Source of the DNA: Parasponia andersonii
Taxonomy: Eukaryota; Streptophyta; Magnoliopsida; Rosales; Cannabaceae
NCBI GenBank assembly: GCA_002914805.1
Contig: JXTB01000037.1
Location: 1,220,822-1,284,821 of the forward strand
Length of the DNA: 64,000 bases
Reading direction: 5' to 3'
Shown: one piece after another, positions 11,564 to 24,300 of the stretch
How the letters are laid out: each line of letters opens with the position of its first letter
Numbering within the stretch: the first letter of the stretch is position 1
Position numbers and translations under genes: made by a program
Notes under the pieces: generated by a model
Databases searched by the model: none
What the model saw: the letters and a program-made list of their open reading frames with translations, nothing else
Told to the model about the DNA's origin: nothing

Positions 11564-12960
11564 TTATGGGATGATGATTGAAAAAGAAGTGGGAGCATTA
11601 TAACCTGCAGTATTAGTAAGTGAAACAGGTCTAACAATATCTAATATGGGTAATTCTTCATAAAATTTATCATCACTAGAAGTCGAGTTTGATGAAGAGA
11701 TTAGAGTATCTCTAGAAGGAAAATTATGAGTGGAGTTTGGGATGATTGTGGAATTTTCTAGACTAGGAAGATGACTTAACACATTTGTTACTGGGAGCTA
11801 TTTAGTGTGATCCAGATCAGATAAGAACATAGGGAGAGGCTCAGGGAAAAGGGTTAGTGAGTGAAAAATAGAACTGTTTCAAGTAGCAAGTGATGTATCA
11901 ATAGGTTAACCTGAGGATGGAAAATGATTTTCATAATTTATGACATGTCTTAAGATAAATATCCTACCATTTGGCTCTAAACAATTGTAGTCTTTATGCT
12001 TATTACTATACCCAGGAAAAGCGCACATGATTGATCTGTGTTGCATTTTGTTCATATTATAAGTTCAAAGAAAGGAAAAACAAGCACATCCAAATATTTT
12101 GAGAAAGGAGTAGTCTAGTTTTAAGCAAAAAAGTTTCTTCAATAGACATGTTTTATGAAATACTAGTGTTGGCAGTCGATTTATAAGATATACTACAATG
12201 GAAAAGGCATCATCCCAAAATTTTAAAGGTAAAGAGGCTTATGCAAGAAGCATAAGAACAGATTTTATAATGTGTCTATACTTTCTTTTGCAAAGCCATT
12301 TTATTCAGCGTTATATGGATGAGAAAGTTTATAATCGATCCCATTCATAAGAAAGTATTGTATTAAGGGTCTGTGTTCTCCTCCCCAATCAGTTTGAAAA
12401 GATTTCAATTTATGGTTTAAATATAATTCTGCCGAGGCTTTAAAATAAATAAATGCTTGACAAACTTCTGACTTATTTTTAAGAACATAGATCCACGTAT
12501 AATGAGCATACACATCAATAAAAGGTACATAGTATTTGTGACCATTTGATGAAGTAGTGGGACAAGGATGCTATAAATTTGAGTGCACAAGTTGTAATGG
12601 TTATGTGTATTTAGTTTTGGATATTGAAAATGGCATTTTATGGCTTTTTCCCAATTGACATGTAACACGAAAATTAAAGGATTCTTTTGAGTGAAATGAA
12701 AAGTTGTATTCATTTAAAATTATTCTTACAACTTTTGAGGCTGGATGACCAAGTCTCTTATGCTAAAGTTCTACAGAACCTACCAAACTTTTGTTATATC
12801 AAAAGAACATGCTGAACGATACTGATTTCTAAGAGCTACTGATAAAGCTATGTTACAAGACCCGGGTGAGCTTGAACATGCTTATCTTGAAGGAAAGTTG
12901 GAAATACTACGATACTGAGATTCTAAAATGGATGCCTTAATAAGTGAAAGAAGGAAGTGA
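11564..12960 (-). pseudogene. Integrase remnant and linker of copia element 1
   Basis: The frame at 12513-12301 reads YTWIYVLKNKSEV, then FQTDWGGEHRPL, then NGIDYKLSHPYNAE. These are the copia integrase core strands, with the second catalytic Asp in TDWGGE. Between 12300 and 11790 integrase sequence continues in shifted frames. The serine-rich frame at 11782-11564 (MLSHLPSLENSTIIP) is the linker that normally sits between integrase and reverse transcriptase. Confidence 0.75.
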
Positions 12961-12972
12961 TATGGTCCTTTC

Positions 12973-13347
12973 TTAAGTGTCCCTTTGAGAAGCAATACTT
13001 TTGTCGCTCAGTCCTTTACAAGGCAAAAAAAAGGAGTAAAATTCAAAGTAAACGTTATTGTCTTTTGCAAATTGAGAAATACTTAATAGATTATTGGTAA
13101 TATCAGGAATGTGAAGCAAATTTTTCAGTAAGAAAGTTTTTGAATAGTGTATATAATGGACAGAAGAATTGCCAATATGAGTAGTTTTCAAACCTGCTCT
13201 ATTACCAATATGCAGCTTGTTGCTTCTATGGTAGTCTGTGGCTATATTGTGGTTGAGAAGCTTGTTTGTTACATTATTTGTAGTACCCTTGTCTGGAAAC
13301 CAACTGCATTCTAAGTTAAGATCATGTTGAGCAATTATGGCCGCCAT
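12973..13347 (-). pseudogene. Protease and pre-integrase remnant of copia element 1
   Basis: The open frame contains WFPDKGTTNNVTNKLLNH at the protease position. Copia proteases normally have Asp-Ser-Gly there, and this copy reads Asp-Lys-Gly, which should destroy activity. It continues into LLHIPDITNNLLSISQFAKDN, a well-known segment of copia proteins just before the pre-integrase domain. Confidence 0.85.
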
Positions 13348-13440
13348 ATTGTTGTTGTTGTTATTAGCACCACATGTGTTTGACCCACTTCCTCCGTAGG
13401 GAGTGTCATTGTAACCACTGAAATTAGAGTCAAAACAATA

Positions 13441-14230
13441 GCATCACCTTTGGATAGTGTGACCAAGTTTACCACAGAGTTAGCACTGAGGTCGAGCCCC
13501 AGCCACGGCCTCCACCTCCGCCACAACCTCTTCCCCTGTTGTTTCCAGTGTTTTGATATTGACCCACATTGTTGTCATTTAGTTTTGGAGTATTTGGCCT
13601 CCTGTGAACAGAGAGATTAGCATATGGAAGTGAACTTTCAGTGTTCATATGGTGTTATTCTAGACGATTTTCATGGGCAAAAAGTAGGACAGTAACATCT
13701 TGTAGCCTATATGGCTCCACATGAGAGGTGGCTGAAACTAGTAGGGAGTCATAGTCTGAGCTTAAACCAATAAAGATGTAGAGGATTTGATCCTCTTCAG
13801 TGACAACATGTCCTGTAGAAGTAAGGATATCAACATAGGTCTTCATTTTGACCAAGTATTCTCTATTGAAAGACCTAATTTCTTCAAACTTTGAATCCAA
13901 AGTTTGTATTACATGATTTTTGCTTTGGATTGAGAGGAAAAAATTTTTCTTAAGTGCTCTCCACACTTCTACAAAAGTGTTGTAACCTATCATTTGAGTA
14001 AGAATGCTCTTAGTCATCGATCCTAGAAACTATGAAACCAAGAGCTAATCTTGTCTTGTCCAAGCAATGAACTCTGGATTAGGATTTCTTAGTTGGTCTT
14101 TCTCATCGATGACAAAGTTTTCAGGTTACTCCTATGTACCATCAATGAAGCCATCAAGACCATATCCTCAATGGTTCCTCGAACTCGATGCTTCCAAAGT
14201 AGGAAGTTGCCATCATTAAGAAGAATGGTA
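13441..14230 (-). pseudogene. Gag remnant of copia element 1
   Basis: The frame at 14017-13655 is a UBN2-type copia Gag (VWRALKKNFF, then SKNHVIQTLDSKFEEI and QILYIFIGLSSDYDSLL). A zinc knuckle with CX2CX4H spacing is visible at 13441-13488 but contains stops. Gag sequence upstream toward 14230 is in other frames. The product would be the particle protein of the element; this copy is broken. Confidence 0.8.
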
Positions 14231-14418
14231 GTGGCTTAGTTGCTAGGGCTAAAAATTTGAATAGATTGGCCAGATACTTAGGGTTTTGGTGCTAGAATAT
14301 TGATAGATTCGGTCGGTATTTAGGATTGTGGTATTGGAATGTTGTTTGGTTATAGTGATGGTTGAGTCTGAGCAGAAGGTTATAGTTGAGCATATGATAT
14401 GCCATGGATCGAAATAGG

Positions 14419-14430
14419 CTTTTAATACCA
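14419..14430 (-). other. Degraded primer binding site of copia element 1
   Basis: The minus strand reads TGGTATTAAAAG directly next to the 5' LTR. The first six bases match the tRNA-Met primer site and the rest has mutated. Confidence 0.6.
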
Positions 14431-15314
14431 TAAAAGAGAAGTTTAAAAAGTGGAAAATATTGATATTATTTCGGCTACTGTCAATAGTACATAATGTCCA
14501 CTTTATATACATGATAGTACTACTAAGATCGAAAAAGTAATTGAATCGAAGATTAAAAAACAAAATAAATGGCAGACAAGGAGACAAGGGCCATGTGTGA
14601 GAAAAGTAACAATTGTGGAGCACAAGAAGACAAGCATGGTAAAGCCCAAGTATTTCCTTTTATGGATAGGTTGAGTAAGTGGGATGCTTTATATCATTAT
14701 TTAATAGTAGAGTTGTCAAAATGGGCGAGTATTTTGAGGTGACGAGTTGGTCGTGCCGGCGGGCTGGGCCGTATGAGTGAGAGGGGGCCCGGGCTGGCTC
14801 ATCCGACCTGCATGTTGGCATGCTTTTATTTTTTTAAAAAAATTAAACTTTTTTGAATGATTTCTAAATTAAATTTTTTAATACATTTTAATAATTTAAA
14901 AAGAATAAATATATATTATATGTGATAAAACTTTTATCAAAAATAATTTTATAACTTTTATGATAAAAATGAAAAAATAATGCATAACTTAAGTTAATGA
15001 AAAAAATTAAATTAAATTTGAAAAATAACAAATTCAATTTATTGATAAAATTTTTGTTACCTTATCTTCATTAATCATGATTCATCATTGCTCATTATAT
15101 TAAAAAAAAAACAAGATAACCAAAAAAAAAAAGGTTTGGCCGACTCGGGGATTGAGAAAGATAGGCCCAGCCTAGCTTTCAGAATATGGGTGGACTGGGC
15201 GCAGGTTTATCTTGAGTGGGTTGGGCTAGTCTGTGGGCTACAATACCAGGCCATGGGCTAGCCCATTTGGCCGACCTATTTTGACAACATTATTTAATAG
15301 TAGTAGCCTTAATA
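14431..15314 (-). repeat. 5' LTR of copia element 1, interrupted
   Basis: Bases 14431-14710 and 15289-15314 match the left LTR. A foreign element occupies 14711-15288. Across the insertion a 15-base stretch of LTR, attatttaatagtag, appears on both sides. Confidence 0.8.
14711..15288. mobile_element. Non-autonomous hAT-like DNA element inserted in the copia LTR
   Basis: The ends are inverted copies: GTTGTCAAAATGGG at the left and, as reverse complement, GTTGTCAAAATAGG at the right. GC-rich segments with ggcccgg-type motifs lie near both ends around an AT-rich core without coding. The terminal type is common among non-autonomous plant hAT elements. The flanking direct repeat is 15 bases, not the usual 8, so the family assignment is an inference. 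Confidence 0.65.
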
Positions 15315-15724
15315 ATAGATTTAGTCTTCAAATTTCAATATGGTGGCAAAATGTTCATAGTAAACTATTTTAAGGAAAGTCATACTATCTTAGTGACTCA
15401 GTATACATGTTTGCTAAGAATTCAAATCTTTTACCTAATTTTAAGATAGGCATATATGTTTATATTTAATTAACTCCTATATGTTTATATTTAATTAACT
15501 CCTACAGACATATTTCAAGCCAAAAAAAAAGGAAAAAAACTCATATAACATTTATTGTATCAGAATGATTGTACCTGTAGCCTTAATTAATGTACCTAAT
15601 AAAACAAGCTCTCATTTTTTTTTCTTTAAAATCAATTTATAGAAAATGATAAAACTTGGTTAGCCTTATATATGTTCTGTTTTATAATCTTTTATATTTG
15701 TTCTTTTTGTATGTATATATATAG
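15315..15724. repeat. AT-rich spacer containing an exact 25-base tandem duplication
   Basis: Bases 15454-15478 are repeated exactly at 15479-15503. The rest of the stretch is AT-rich with short TA runs. I see no gene. Confidence 0.7.
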
Positions 15725-15966
15725 GGTACCAATCTAGTAGGTCTTTTGTTTTTACCTATCCATAGGTATTGTTTTACCCAATTAAAATTCGTCACACACA
15801 TTTTTTAAGGTAAAAATTGGAGAGAGAAAAATATTAAATAATGAGTATTTACTTTTATTATTTTTTTTCTCAACTATTCAAATTATGGTAGTCGTTAGAT
15901 TATAATCCAATAGCTAAAAAATTACTTATGAATAGGTTAAAAAAATACCTATTAAATTGAAAACCA
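15725..15966. mobile_element. Foldback MITE in a TA-rich site
   Basis: The first 45 or so bases (GGTACCAATCTAGTAGGT...) and the reverse complement of the last 45 (GGTTTTCAATTTAATAGGT...) align along their length, giving a long imperfect terminal inverted repeat around a short centre. TA runs lie on both sides, compatible with a TA target, but the simple repeat hides the exact duplication. There is no coding. Confidence 0.6.
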
Positions 15967-16401
15967 TATATATATATATATATATATATATCATTCTCTA
16001 TAGGTTTTCAATACACAATAATTTTTTAAAACATAGGCAAAAAACTTCATTAAAAAAAATGCAGAGGCAAAAACAAAATAAAATATAAAGTTCTAATGTA
16101 CCCCCTATCTCTTTTCACTAATATCAAAGATATAATTTAGTTGCTCAATATATTATTGCATTTTTACTATGGTCTAAGAAAAGATTAGTCCATATTGTTG
16201 GAAAGGAAAAAGGCTCAACAAGTAAGGTTATGCTACAATTACTTAAAATGCGGTTGGATAGCATCTTTTTTCAATTAGGGTATAGCTTCAGCTATTCCTC
16301 CAGCCCGCCAAATGGCTAACCATAGATATCTAAAAGTTAAATAAAGAGTGATAAGGTTTTAATTCTAAAAATTAAATATTATAGAGAGTTAGGAGAAGTA
16401 G
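15967..16401. other. AT-rich spacer
   Basis: This holds a short TA microsatellite (about 15967-15991) and unremarkable AT-rich sequence up to the solo LTR. No gene is seen. Confidence 0.45.
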
Positions 16402-19150
16402 TATCACGATCTAAACCTCGGACTAGTGACAATGAGAATTTCCATAACTTGGAAGTTTTTAAATATTTAATGAAAATGTCCAAGCAAATCTTAATTGTTT
16501 ATTTTACAAAAGTATAACTTTAACAAGTAAGCCACAATCCACAATTATGCACACATCACTAGAATATTTCGAGTCATACTTCGCCATCACCACCAAGTAC
16601 TGAAATGGCAAATAAGGTCTTACAGACAAAGAATACAAATTTCTTAATTTGGTTGCACTCTTAATCAAGTTCTACTATTTATCACACAATTAGACATGAT
16701 TTTCTAGTATTATTAATAAAAATAACACAAATAACTAGTCTCTTGTGCGAACTATTGCTGGCTTCCAAAACCCTTTGTATCACATGAGATGAGAAAAAAA
16801 GGGGTGAGCATGACTATGCCCAATAGGATATCGATTACCTTTTTTTATAAACAAATTTTATTTTAGAAAATCATGCATGGTAAGTTGTTCATAAACAAGT
16901 ATATAAACTATATCTATATATAAGTTTCAAAAGTTGGTATTATAATCACATAGATATGTAACATAAATCGCATATCGAAAACTATACAACACATGACATA
17001 AATCACTTCTGACTTATGAGTTCTCATCCCCCATCACGAACCAGTGTAACTTTCATACTATGTGAAATGGTATGCTAACTTGAACGATATGATCATGTAT
17101 TCTAGGGAATTCCTTGTAAAAGTTTACAGGTTTTCATTGAAAGTAGGGTCGTAGCTACCTAATAGGGTCTTCTCGCAAGTTTACAGACTTGCACTGCTTA
17201 TGGGCTCATAGCCACCTGAGCTCGTTGGTGATGTTGAGCTATTGTTCATGTGTGATCCTATTACACATGTAGCATATTAGTCCAAAAATCCTCATGCAGT
17301 TATTTTTCTTCCAAAACATCACATTTATTCAAAATAATTACCAAAACAAAATAATGTATATTTTATTCACGAAATTTGGGTACTAGGCCAACTAATCTAA
17401 AATTATTCAATTTTAAATAAAAAGGCTAGTAATTGATCCTTTACCTTACCTGGACAATTAAACCTAACTATTATGTGCTTGTATTACCTATACCTAAAAC
17501 TCTATAACATTCATACTTTAAACAAATTCCTAAGCTTAATTCTATTTTCACAATTGTCACTCATTTTATCTTTAAAAACTTAGTACAAGGCCCATCTTTT
17601 TCAAATCTACACTATCTTAGTAAAATAGTTCGATTCCTAGGTCTGTTCACAAATATACCACCTTTTATAATCAGATTTTTAAAAATATCAACATTTCTGG
17701 AATTTGTTATAAAATACAAACTTACGGGAATATTTTTTAAAAACATCACTATTCAAAACTATTCAAAACAATTAGAAGATACCAATATTTCTGGTTATTT
17801 ATAAATATACCTATTTCTTAGAAATATTTATGAAAATACCATTTTTCTCTTCACAACCCGTTGCCCAATTTTAGTTATCAATAAACTTTCAGCCTAATAC
17901 TTATCAGAGTTCCAAATACCCCTTTTTGACCTGATTTAGAAAAATACCAACTTTTTCAATTCAAAAATTCTCCCGATCTAGATTTCAATTCCAAATAACT
18001 TTCACGGCCCATAATAACTATCTCACAAAAATAATTATAAAAATATCACTTCAAAATCTAGCTTATGAATATACCGATATTTTCTAAATATTTAGGAAAA
18101 TACATTCTTTCTTGAATATGAAAATATCAACTTGCAAATTCTATTTATAAATACACTAACTTTAAGAGATTATCCTTTTTTCTTAATATCTCATCCACAT
18201 CTATTTCAATTCTTAAGTTTCAATAATACCACAACTAAGAAATTAATCACAAATATTCCAACTATTCTCCTTAAAATTTAATCTTATTCATACACCATAT
18301 CTATTCAATTATTTACAATAATATCACTTGTAAATAATTGTAATAATGGGACGATGGTCTCGGCTTATTGAGAAGGAAGAAGAAAAATAAAATAAAGAAG
18401 AATAATAATGAAGAAGAATAATAGAGAGAAGGAACACAAAATCTTCGAGAGAATCGATTTCAAGTATTTGAAGGAATTTCAGAAAAACAAAGTAGACGAG
18501 TAGCACTTGTTAGACACGTTAGTGAAGAAATACATCCCACATTGCGGCAATCAAAAAAGAAAAATTCTTTTATTGTATAAATCAAATTAATGTTTGTGTT
18601 CATTCCAAATTTCATTAATAGTTTTTATTCTTTACGTGGTTCTTTAGACGTAAATTATCAGGAAATAACTTAACTAAATAAAAATATTTAGTGTTATTTT
18701 TACGATTTTCACACTTCCTCACATAATTAATTATATTCGACAATACCTAGCGTAAATAATTACAATAACGACGATAACATATTAGAAGCTGGTCCAAAAG
18801 CTTACCAGAGAAGTTTAGTGGGATGGCGGTGAGGAGAGCTCTCGGCATCAACTTGAGGCTTAGAGAAGGGGAGAGAGTCAAACGACAAAGAGAGGGACAA
18901 TTGTCTCGGCTTATTAAGAAGAAAGAAGAAAAATAACGAAGAAGAATAATAGAGAGGGTTGTCTGGCAAAAATTGAGAGGAAAAAGAAAAAGACAAATAA
19001 AGAAAATAAAAGAAAAAAAGACAAGAGAAAGAAAAAGAGGGGGGGGAGACAGAGAGAGTGAAAGTTTTTGTTTTATTATGATTATTATATTTCAGTGGTG
19101 GGTCCTACATCAAATACATTTTTATTAAAAAAAATCTATGGAGTTTTACA
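16402..19150 (-). mobile_element. Gypsy-type solo LTR (minus orientation)
   Basis: The left end TATCACGATCTAAACC resembles the LTR start of gypsy element 3 (TGTCACGACCCAAAACC) and the right end is GGAGTTTTACA. The internal landmark ggggtgagcatgac near 16800 and the ctcatcccccatcacg block near 17020 match the other gypsy LTRs. Flanking bases agtag (16397-16401) and agcag (19151-19155) look like an aged 5-base target duplication, and no internal region or second LTR follows, so this is probably a solo LTR. Within it, about 80 bases around 18347-18430 recur at 18885-18960, so a smaller duplication or insertion lies inside. Confidence 0.6.
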
Positions 19151-19155
19151 AGCAG

Positions 19156-21089
19156 GATCAGAGGGTGTACAACAGAGAAAATCCTTGAACAAAATAAAAA
19201 TATAAGGGGTCTATATTGTAACATCAGGTACACGCCTTACTTTTAATAACTCCTAGCAAAATAACTATCAAATGATAAAAAAAAAAGTTTAAAAGCTCTT
19301 TTTGGTATTTTGTAAGTTTTGTATTAACTGAAACACGCAAACTTTGTTTTTTAGGTTAAGTAATAATAATACCACTTTTTAAGATTTATGAATCAGAGTT
19401 AACAATAATTTTTGTACTTTGTTAACATGCACTTACAGCTACTAAACTTTTGTTTGAAATTGATTTAATTGGGTGAGAACAATTAACAAACATAACAAAT
19501 TTTTTGAAAAGAGAAAGTGTTATAAATTACTAAAGCAAAGAGAATTATGTTAGAAATAATATAATAAATGGTGCGTGATTGTCTAATATGTATTTTTTTT
19601 TTCCTTGTTTTTAAGGTCCATGACATTACTGGTTGAAACCAGTTCCTAAGCTTGCAAGTATGGACCTTTAAGTTGAGGTAACATAAATTATTAGTTTGAA
19701 ATTTGGGGCAATGTCTATAATTCTAAAATTTTAGGGAATAAAATTATGTTTGTAATCTAATTTTGACAAAAAGTTAAAGAAAAATTAATACTGAGGGGGT
19801 TAAAATTGAATTTTTAGGGGTTAGATTAATAAATTCTTCTTCTTCAAATTTGTTTCCCCTCGGAATTGTTTAATTGTTGTGTTTATGGGACGAAGCCTTT
19901 TTCTTTCTTCAAATTTGTGTCTTCATTTCATTTTTTTTAATGGTCTTCTTTTTGTCAGTTTGTAACAGATTTCACAAGGTCTCGAATCCTGGGTTGGCCG
20001 AATTAATATAGTTTGGTAGCTTTAAGGCAGAACTAATTTACAGAGGAGGCGCATAAGGAAAGTTATTATAAATCCAAAATATTACACAAAAAATCTAAAA
20101 TTTCATAAAAGTATTCATCTAAATATTGTCTTCACTTTAATATTATCATAGAAGGTAAAATATTTAAAATACGTGAGTCTTTTCCAATTCCAACTTTTTT
20201 CTCAATGTTTATTTTAAAAATTTAATGGAAAAGAGAATTTAAAATTTAAGTAGATATAAACTCTTAAGTTCGAGTAAATTAGACAATACTGTAAAATTAA
20301 ATTTTTCATGAGGGCAAAAAGAGGAAAAATATATAGTTTACATACAAAAATAAAAGGGGCTTAAATTGACATCATGTATTATAGGCACCCCTTTTATGAG
20401 CAAAATAAAGACTAATTTGGCCTAAAGAAGTTACATATTAAAAAAAAAAAAGGGACTATCAAGTTGTATGATTAAAAACCCCTATGTACACCCCATTTTA
20501 TCTCTCTCATCTCCCCTGTCCTCTACTCTCGTCCTTTCTTGCTCTCTCTCTTTTTGGCAGAGTTCTTGCATTGAAGTTCTTTTAAATCATTCCTTTTATT
20601 TATATTATATCTCTTTTCAAAATTTGTAGAAAAATTCTAGAATTTTTTACTTCCAAAAAAAAATTCTAGACTTTACAGGGAAGACAGACAAAATTATGGT
20701 AATACTTTACAAAGTTTGGAAAAGAATGGATGAGTTAAATTATTGGCTTTTGCTGATGGTTGATTTCGTGAGGGGTGCCATGCATTAGTTCTTCTTTTAT
20801 TATTATTATTATTATTATTTTGATCAAATTAGTTCTTCGTTTATTATTTATTTATTTTTTAAAATTTTTAGTATGTCCTATAGTCTTTTTCTTAATAAAG
20901 ATGGTGCCTTTATAATTGGTTTTTTTATTTTTTTGAGGAAACCTTTATAATTGTTAGGGTGATAGTATATCCTCCCAAAAATAAAAGTTCTAAAAGGTTG
21001 AGTGGGGGCCACTTGCCCCTACTTTCCCTCCGGCACTGTAAATGATAACGTCGAACCTCAATTTGTTAACCACATATTCGCAGACGACT
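19156..21089. other. Upstream region of MES gene A
   Basis: No gene is recognised. The stretch is AT-rich, with a CT-rich tract (about 20490-20570) and an ATT microsatellite (about 20798-20818). Two stretches near 19195-19260 and 20330-20410 share an aaggggYYtaaattgacatca-like theme and may be remnants of one repeat. Bases 20990-21060 directly before the TATA box are less AT-rich and look like unique promoter-proximal sequence. Confidence 0.4.
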
Positions 21090-21095
21090 TATAAA
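21090..21095 (+). promoter_or_regulatory. Probable TATA box of MES gene A
   Basis: TATAAA lies 46 bases upstream of the start codon at 21142. The sequence after it, agagataaggtaatgcaa, is nearly repeated upstream of gene B (agagataagataacgcaa), so the 5' leader is conserved between the duplicates. Confidence 0.5.
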
Positions 21096-21141
21096 GAGAT
21101 AAGGTAATGCAACCATAGCAATCTAAGAAAAGAATAGTAAG

Positions 21142-21387
21142 ATGAGCCAAAGTGGTTCAAGTTCAAAGCATGAGCAGCTGCACTTTGTGCTAGTCCATGG
21201 GGCTGGCCATGGAGCCTGGTGCTGGTACAAGATTCGGACCCTTCTTGAAGGTTCCGGATACAAGGTCACGTGCCTAGACCTCAAGTGCTCAGGCATCGAG
21301 CCCACTGATTTCAATACCGTCTTCACTTTTGCCGAGTACAATGAGCCTCTTACCACTTTCTTGTCCTCCCTCCCCACCAATGAAAAG
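21142..21387 (+). CDS. MES gene A exon 1
   Basis: Encodes residues 1-82, from [20 protein letters not shown] to the TNEK end. The first ATG after the TATA box is used and the donor is AAG|GTAATT. It matches gene B exon 1 almost residue for residue after the variable first ten residues. Confidence 0.85.
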
Positions 21388-24300
21388 GTAATTGTTATTT
21401 TATTTACTAATGAACATTTTTTAGTGATATTCCCCAAGCAATATGGTTATGGACCATATAACATTTATCAACATTTTTTTTTGTTAAATGTGATTATATT
21501 CTCATTGGCCAATTGGGTATAATGTTTTTCAAGGTGGTATTGGTTGGTCACAGCGCAGGGGGTCGTAGCGTCACGAGTATACTGCGCGAGTTTCCTGACA
21601 AACTCCATATGGCCATCTATGTTACCGCAGTGATGGTGAACACTGGGAATCTCACTTCTATAGATGATAAAGATAGCAACAACTACGTAAGAATGACACA
21701 CGCCTTCCCTTTTCTTTTCTTTTTTTTTTTTTTTTGGCTTTTTAGCTATAGACTACACTATACTTGTCACAGGGTCTAAAATTCAAACTAAATTTTTCGC
21801 CTTGTGATGGTACTAAGTCGCTCACTTAGTCAGTCGCTCTCAAATATTTGTCTCACAAACTCACAATAAGGGACTCTCGGGACAATTATAAGCAAGGCAC
21901 GTACAACATACAGGAATCACTCCTAACATTTTTATTAATCACAAAAAAGAATTACAGTTCACTCAGAAGGGATCACACAAGTCTCTTACTTTATGTGTCC
22001 TCAACCATTCCTACACTTGGGTATTTATAGGCAACATAGGTGTGGCTGACACCCCCAGCCACTAGAACCGCTATTCCCACGTTCTAAGGATTGGAACATA
22101 TTTAAATCACTAAGAGATGCCATCTGGCACGAGGTTGTGCGGGACAATATGAGAAATGGCCGAAGGAAATGGAACTGGCCACGTTCAACCCATCTGCCGG
22201 TGCTATGCGCAGTGTGGCCGAGTGGCGCGCGCATTCTGCGTGCCACGCCTTGTCGTGTCTCGGTGGTGCGCCCGTTTTCCGCGCGCATGTGCACCACGTT
22301 CGCTACACTCGGTCACTCTTCCACTTCTGCCCGGTTCCCATGGAACTCGATCGTGGGCACCCAGCCGCCCACCTTGGTTAGTCGTGGCCACGTTCTATGG
22401 ATCATTTTGCCCGCCTTCTTCGGCCACGTTCCCCGCCTTTCTTGGCCATTTGCCGAGGCTGGTGCCAAGGTGTTCCATGACTCTCCAGTCGTGGTCACGC
22501 TCACTTGGCCATGTCTCCGCTTTTCTCGGCCGCCTGTCCGAACACCCGCCCAAGCGCCCGGATGTCTCTCACGCATGTATGTGCGTGTTGATCGTGCGCG
22601 CACGCCATGTCTTGGCTGCGCACATGTTCTGTTTGCATGCGCACGTGCACCATGCTGCGCACGCCGTCCTCATGAAACTCGCTGTGGGATGCACACATAT
22701 GAGTCACTCCCATGTGTGCCTTAGTGTTCCGCCTACTTTGTGTGCCCGCCCAGCACATTTGCCTTGCATGCTGGGAATCACCCCTGCCATGCATTTTCTT
22801 GTAGCTAACAAGTCTTGCCATGCCTTTCCCCCAAGGCATGGTTGTGAGTCGGCCCGTGCCAGCTTGCATACGGGTCCTATCCGTGTTTACAAGGGTCTTA
22901 CAAACCCACCCCCGCCAGATGAAGCCGACGTCCTCGTCGGGAGGGTTTCCAAATAAGCCTTCACCTCGTCCTCGAATTCCCACAAAGTTACATCACGTTC
23001 CCAAGTAGCATCCGCCTCGCTACTACCTTCCCATTGAACCAAATAATCTGTTCTTTGGTTCTTACAGCTTGCCCCCACGGTTCGGTGATCAAGAATTTTT
23101 GCCAACCTTTTCTGAAACACCTTTCTCACAACCGGTGGAGCTCGTTTTACTTGTTGCCGCTCAGTATCCTCATGGTAAGGTTTGAGGAAACTTACATGGA
23201 AAGTGGGATGAATTTTCATTCTTTCAGGCAATGCCAGCCTGTATGCTACGTTGCCGACTTTCTTGATTACCTCGAATGGCCCATTGAATTTCTGGATCAA
23301 GCCTTTGTGATACCGCTTATCCGTCACTTTCTTCCAGATTTGTGGTGTTAATTAAAGTAACACCTTGTCCCCTTTCTGGAATTCTAGAGGTTGTCGATTC
23401 TGGTCAGCATACTTCTTCATCCGCCGCTGTGCCTTGGCCAAGCTATCCCTTGCTTGTTCAATCAGTTCTTGCTTCTCCATAGCAAAACGATAGGTAGTAG
23501 GGCACACACCTTGAGATTTTTGTTTGGCTATCTCCAAGGGTATCAGGGGTTGATGATGCCCGAATGCTAGCTCAGATAGGCTCATCCCTGTTGATAAAGA
23601 TTTATGTAGGTTGTAGCAGAATTGGGCAACATCAAGTAAACCCACCCAATCCTTTTTGACTTGCGCATACATAGTGGCGTAAATACTCTTCTACCAAAGC
23701 ATTGATCCGCTCTGTTTGGCCATCGATTTCTAGGTGGTTTGTTGTGGAGAACTTTAATTCTGAGCCCATGAGTTTGAAAAGATAGGTCCAGAATTTACCC
23801 GTGAACCACGCATCACGGTCGCTGACTATATTCCATGGCACTCCAAACACCTTCACCACGTGTTTGAAAAATAGTTCGGCAGCCACATCTGCCGGGCAAG
23901 CATGTGGTGCAGCAATGAATACCGCATACTTGGAGAACCGATCAACAATCACCATTATTGATCGCTTGCCATCAACCGCAGGAAAGCCAACAATAAAATC
24001 CATGGAAATGGACTCCCATTGTCGTTCTGGGATAGGGAGGGGTTGAAGAAGACCGGCTTGTTTCTTTCTCTCGGTCTTGTCTCGTTAGCACACTAGACAT
24101 GTACGGACATAAAGTTCAACATCCTCCTTCATCTTAGGCCAGAAGTAGTGCCTTGTCAACAAGGAAAGTATCCGTTCCACTCCTGGATGGCCAGCCCATT
24201 GAGGGTCATGAGTCTCTTTCAACAAATCTTGTCTAAGTCCCCCGCCCCTAGGGACATACAATCTGCTGCCCTTCGTATGCAACAGGTTGTCCTCGACCCA

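Larger units (their letters stand above)
9704..15314 (-). mobile_element. Copia element 1: decayed Ty1/copia LTR retrotransposon
   Basis: Direct repeats of about 291 bases lie at 9704-9994 and 14431-15314, the second interrupted by an insert. They flank a minus-strand copia polyprotein in the diagnostic order gag, protease, integrase, reverse transcriptase, RNase H. A polypurine tract adjoins the left LTR and a degraded tRNA-Met-type primer site adjoins the right one. Many stops and frame changes make it inactive. The LTR ends read TA...TA rather than TG...CA, and I found no clear 5-base target duplication. Confidence 0.85.

Noticed and set aside
14249..14623. 124-codon minus-strand frame across the copia primer site
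   Set aside because: It crosses the LTR boundary and primer binding site; the true Gag frame lies just beside it.
18347..18960. Repeated GA-rich blocks considered as a separate tandem array
   Set aside because: They lie within the solo LTR and look like a local duplication or a small insertion of uncertain ends, not an independent array.
20330..20410. Similarity to 19195-19260 considered as LTRs of a small element
   Set aside because: The match is short and imperfect, and no primer site or TG...CA ends were found.
22137..22983. Several long overlapping open frames on both strands in the left LTR of gypsy element 2, including 266 codons at 22156-22956
   Set aside because: They lie inside a GC-rich LTR, overlap one another on both strands, show no domain, and their counterparts in the right LTR have different lengths. 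They are compositional artefacts.
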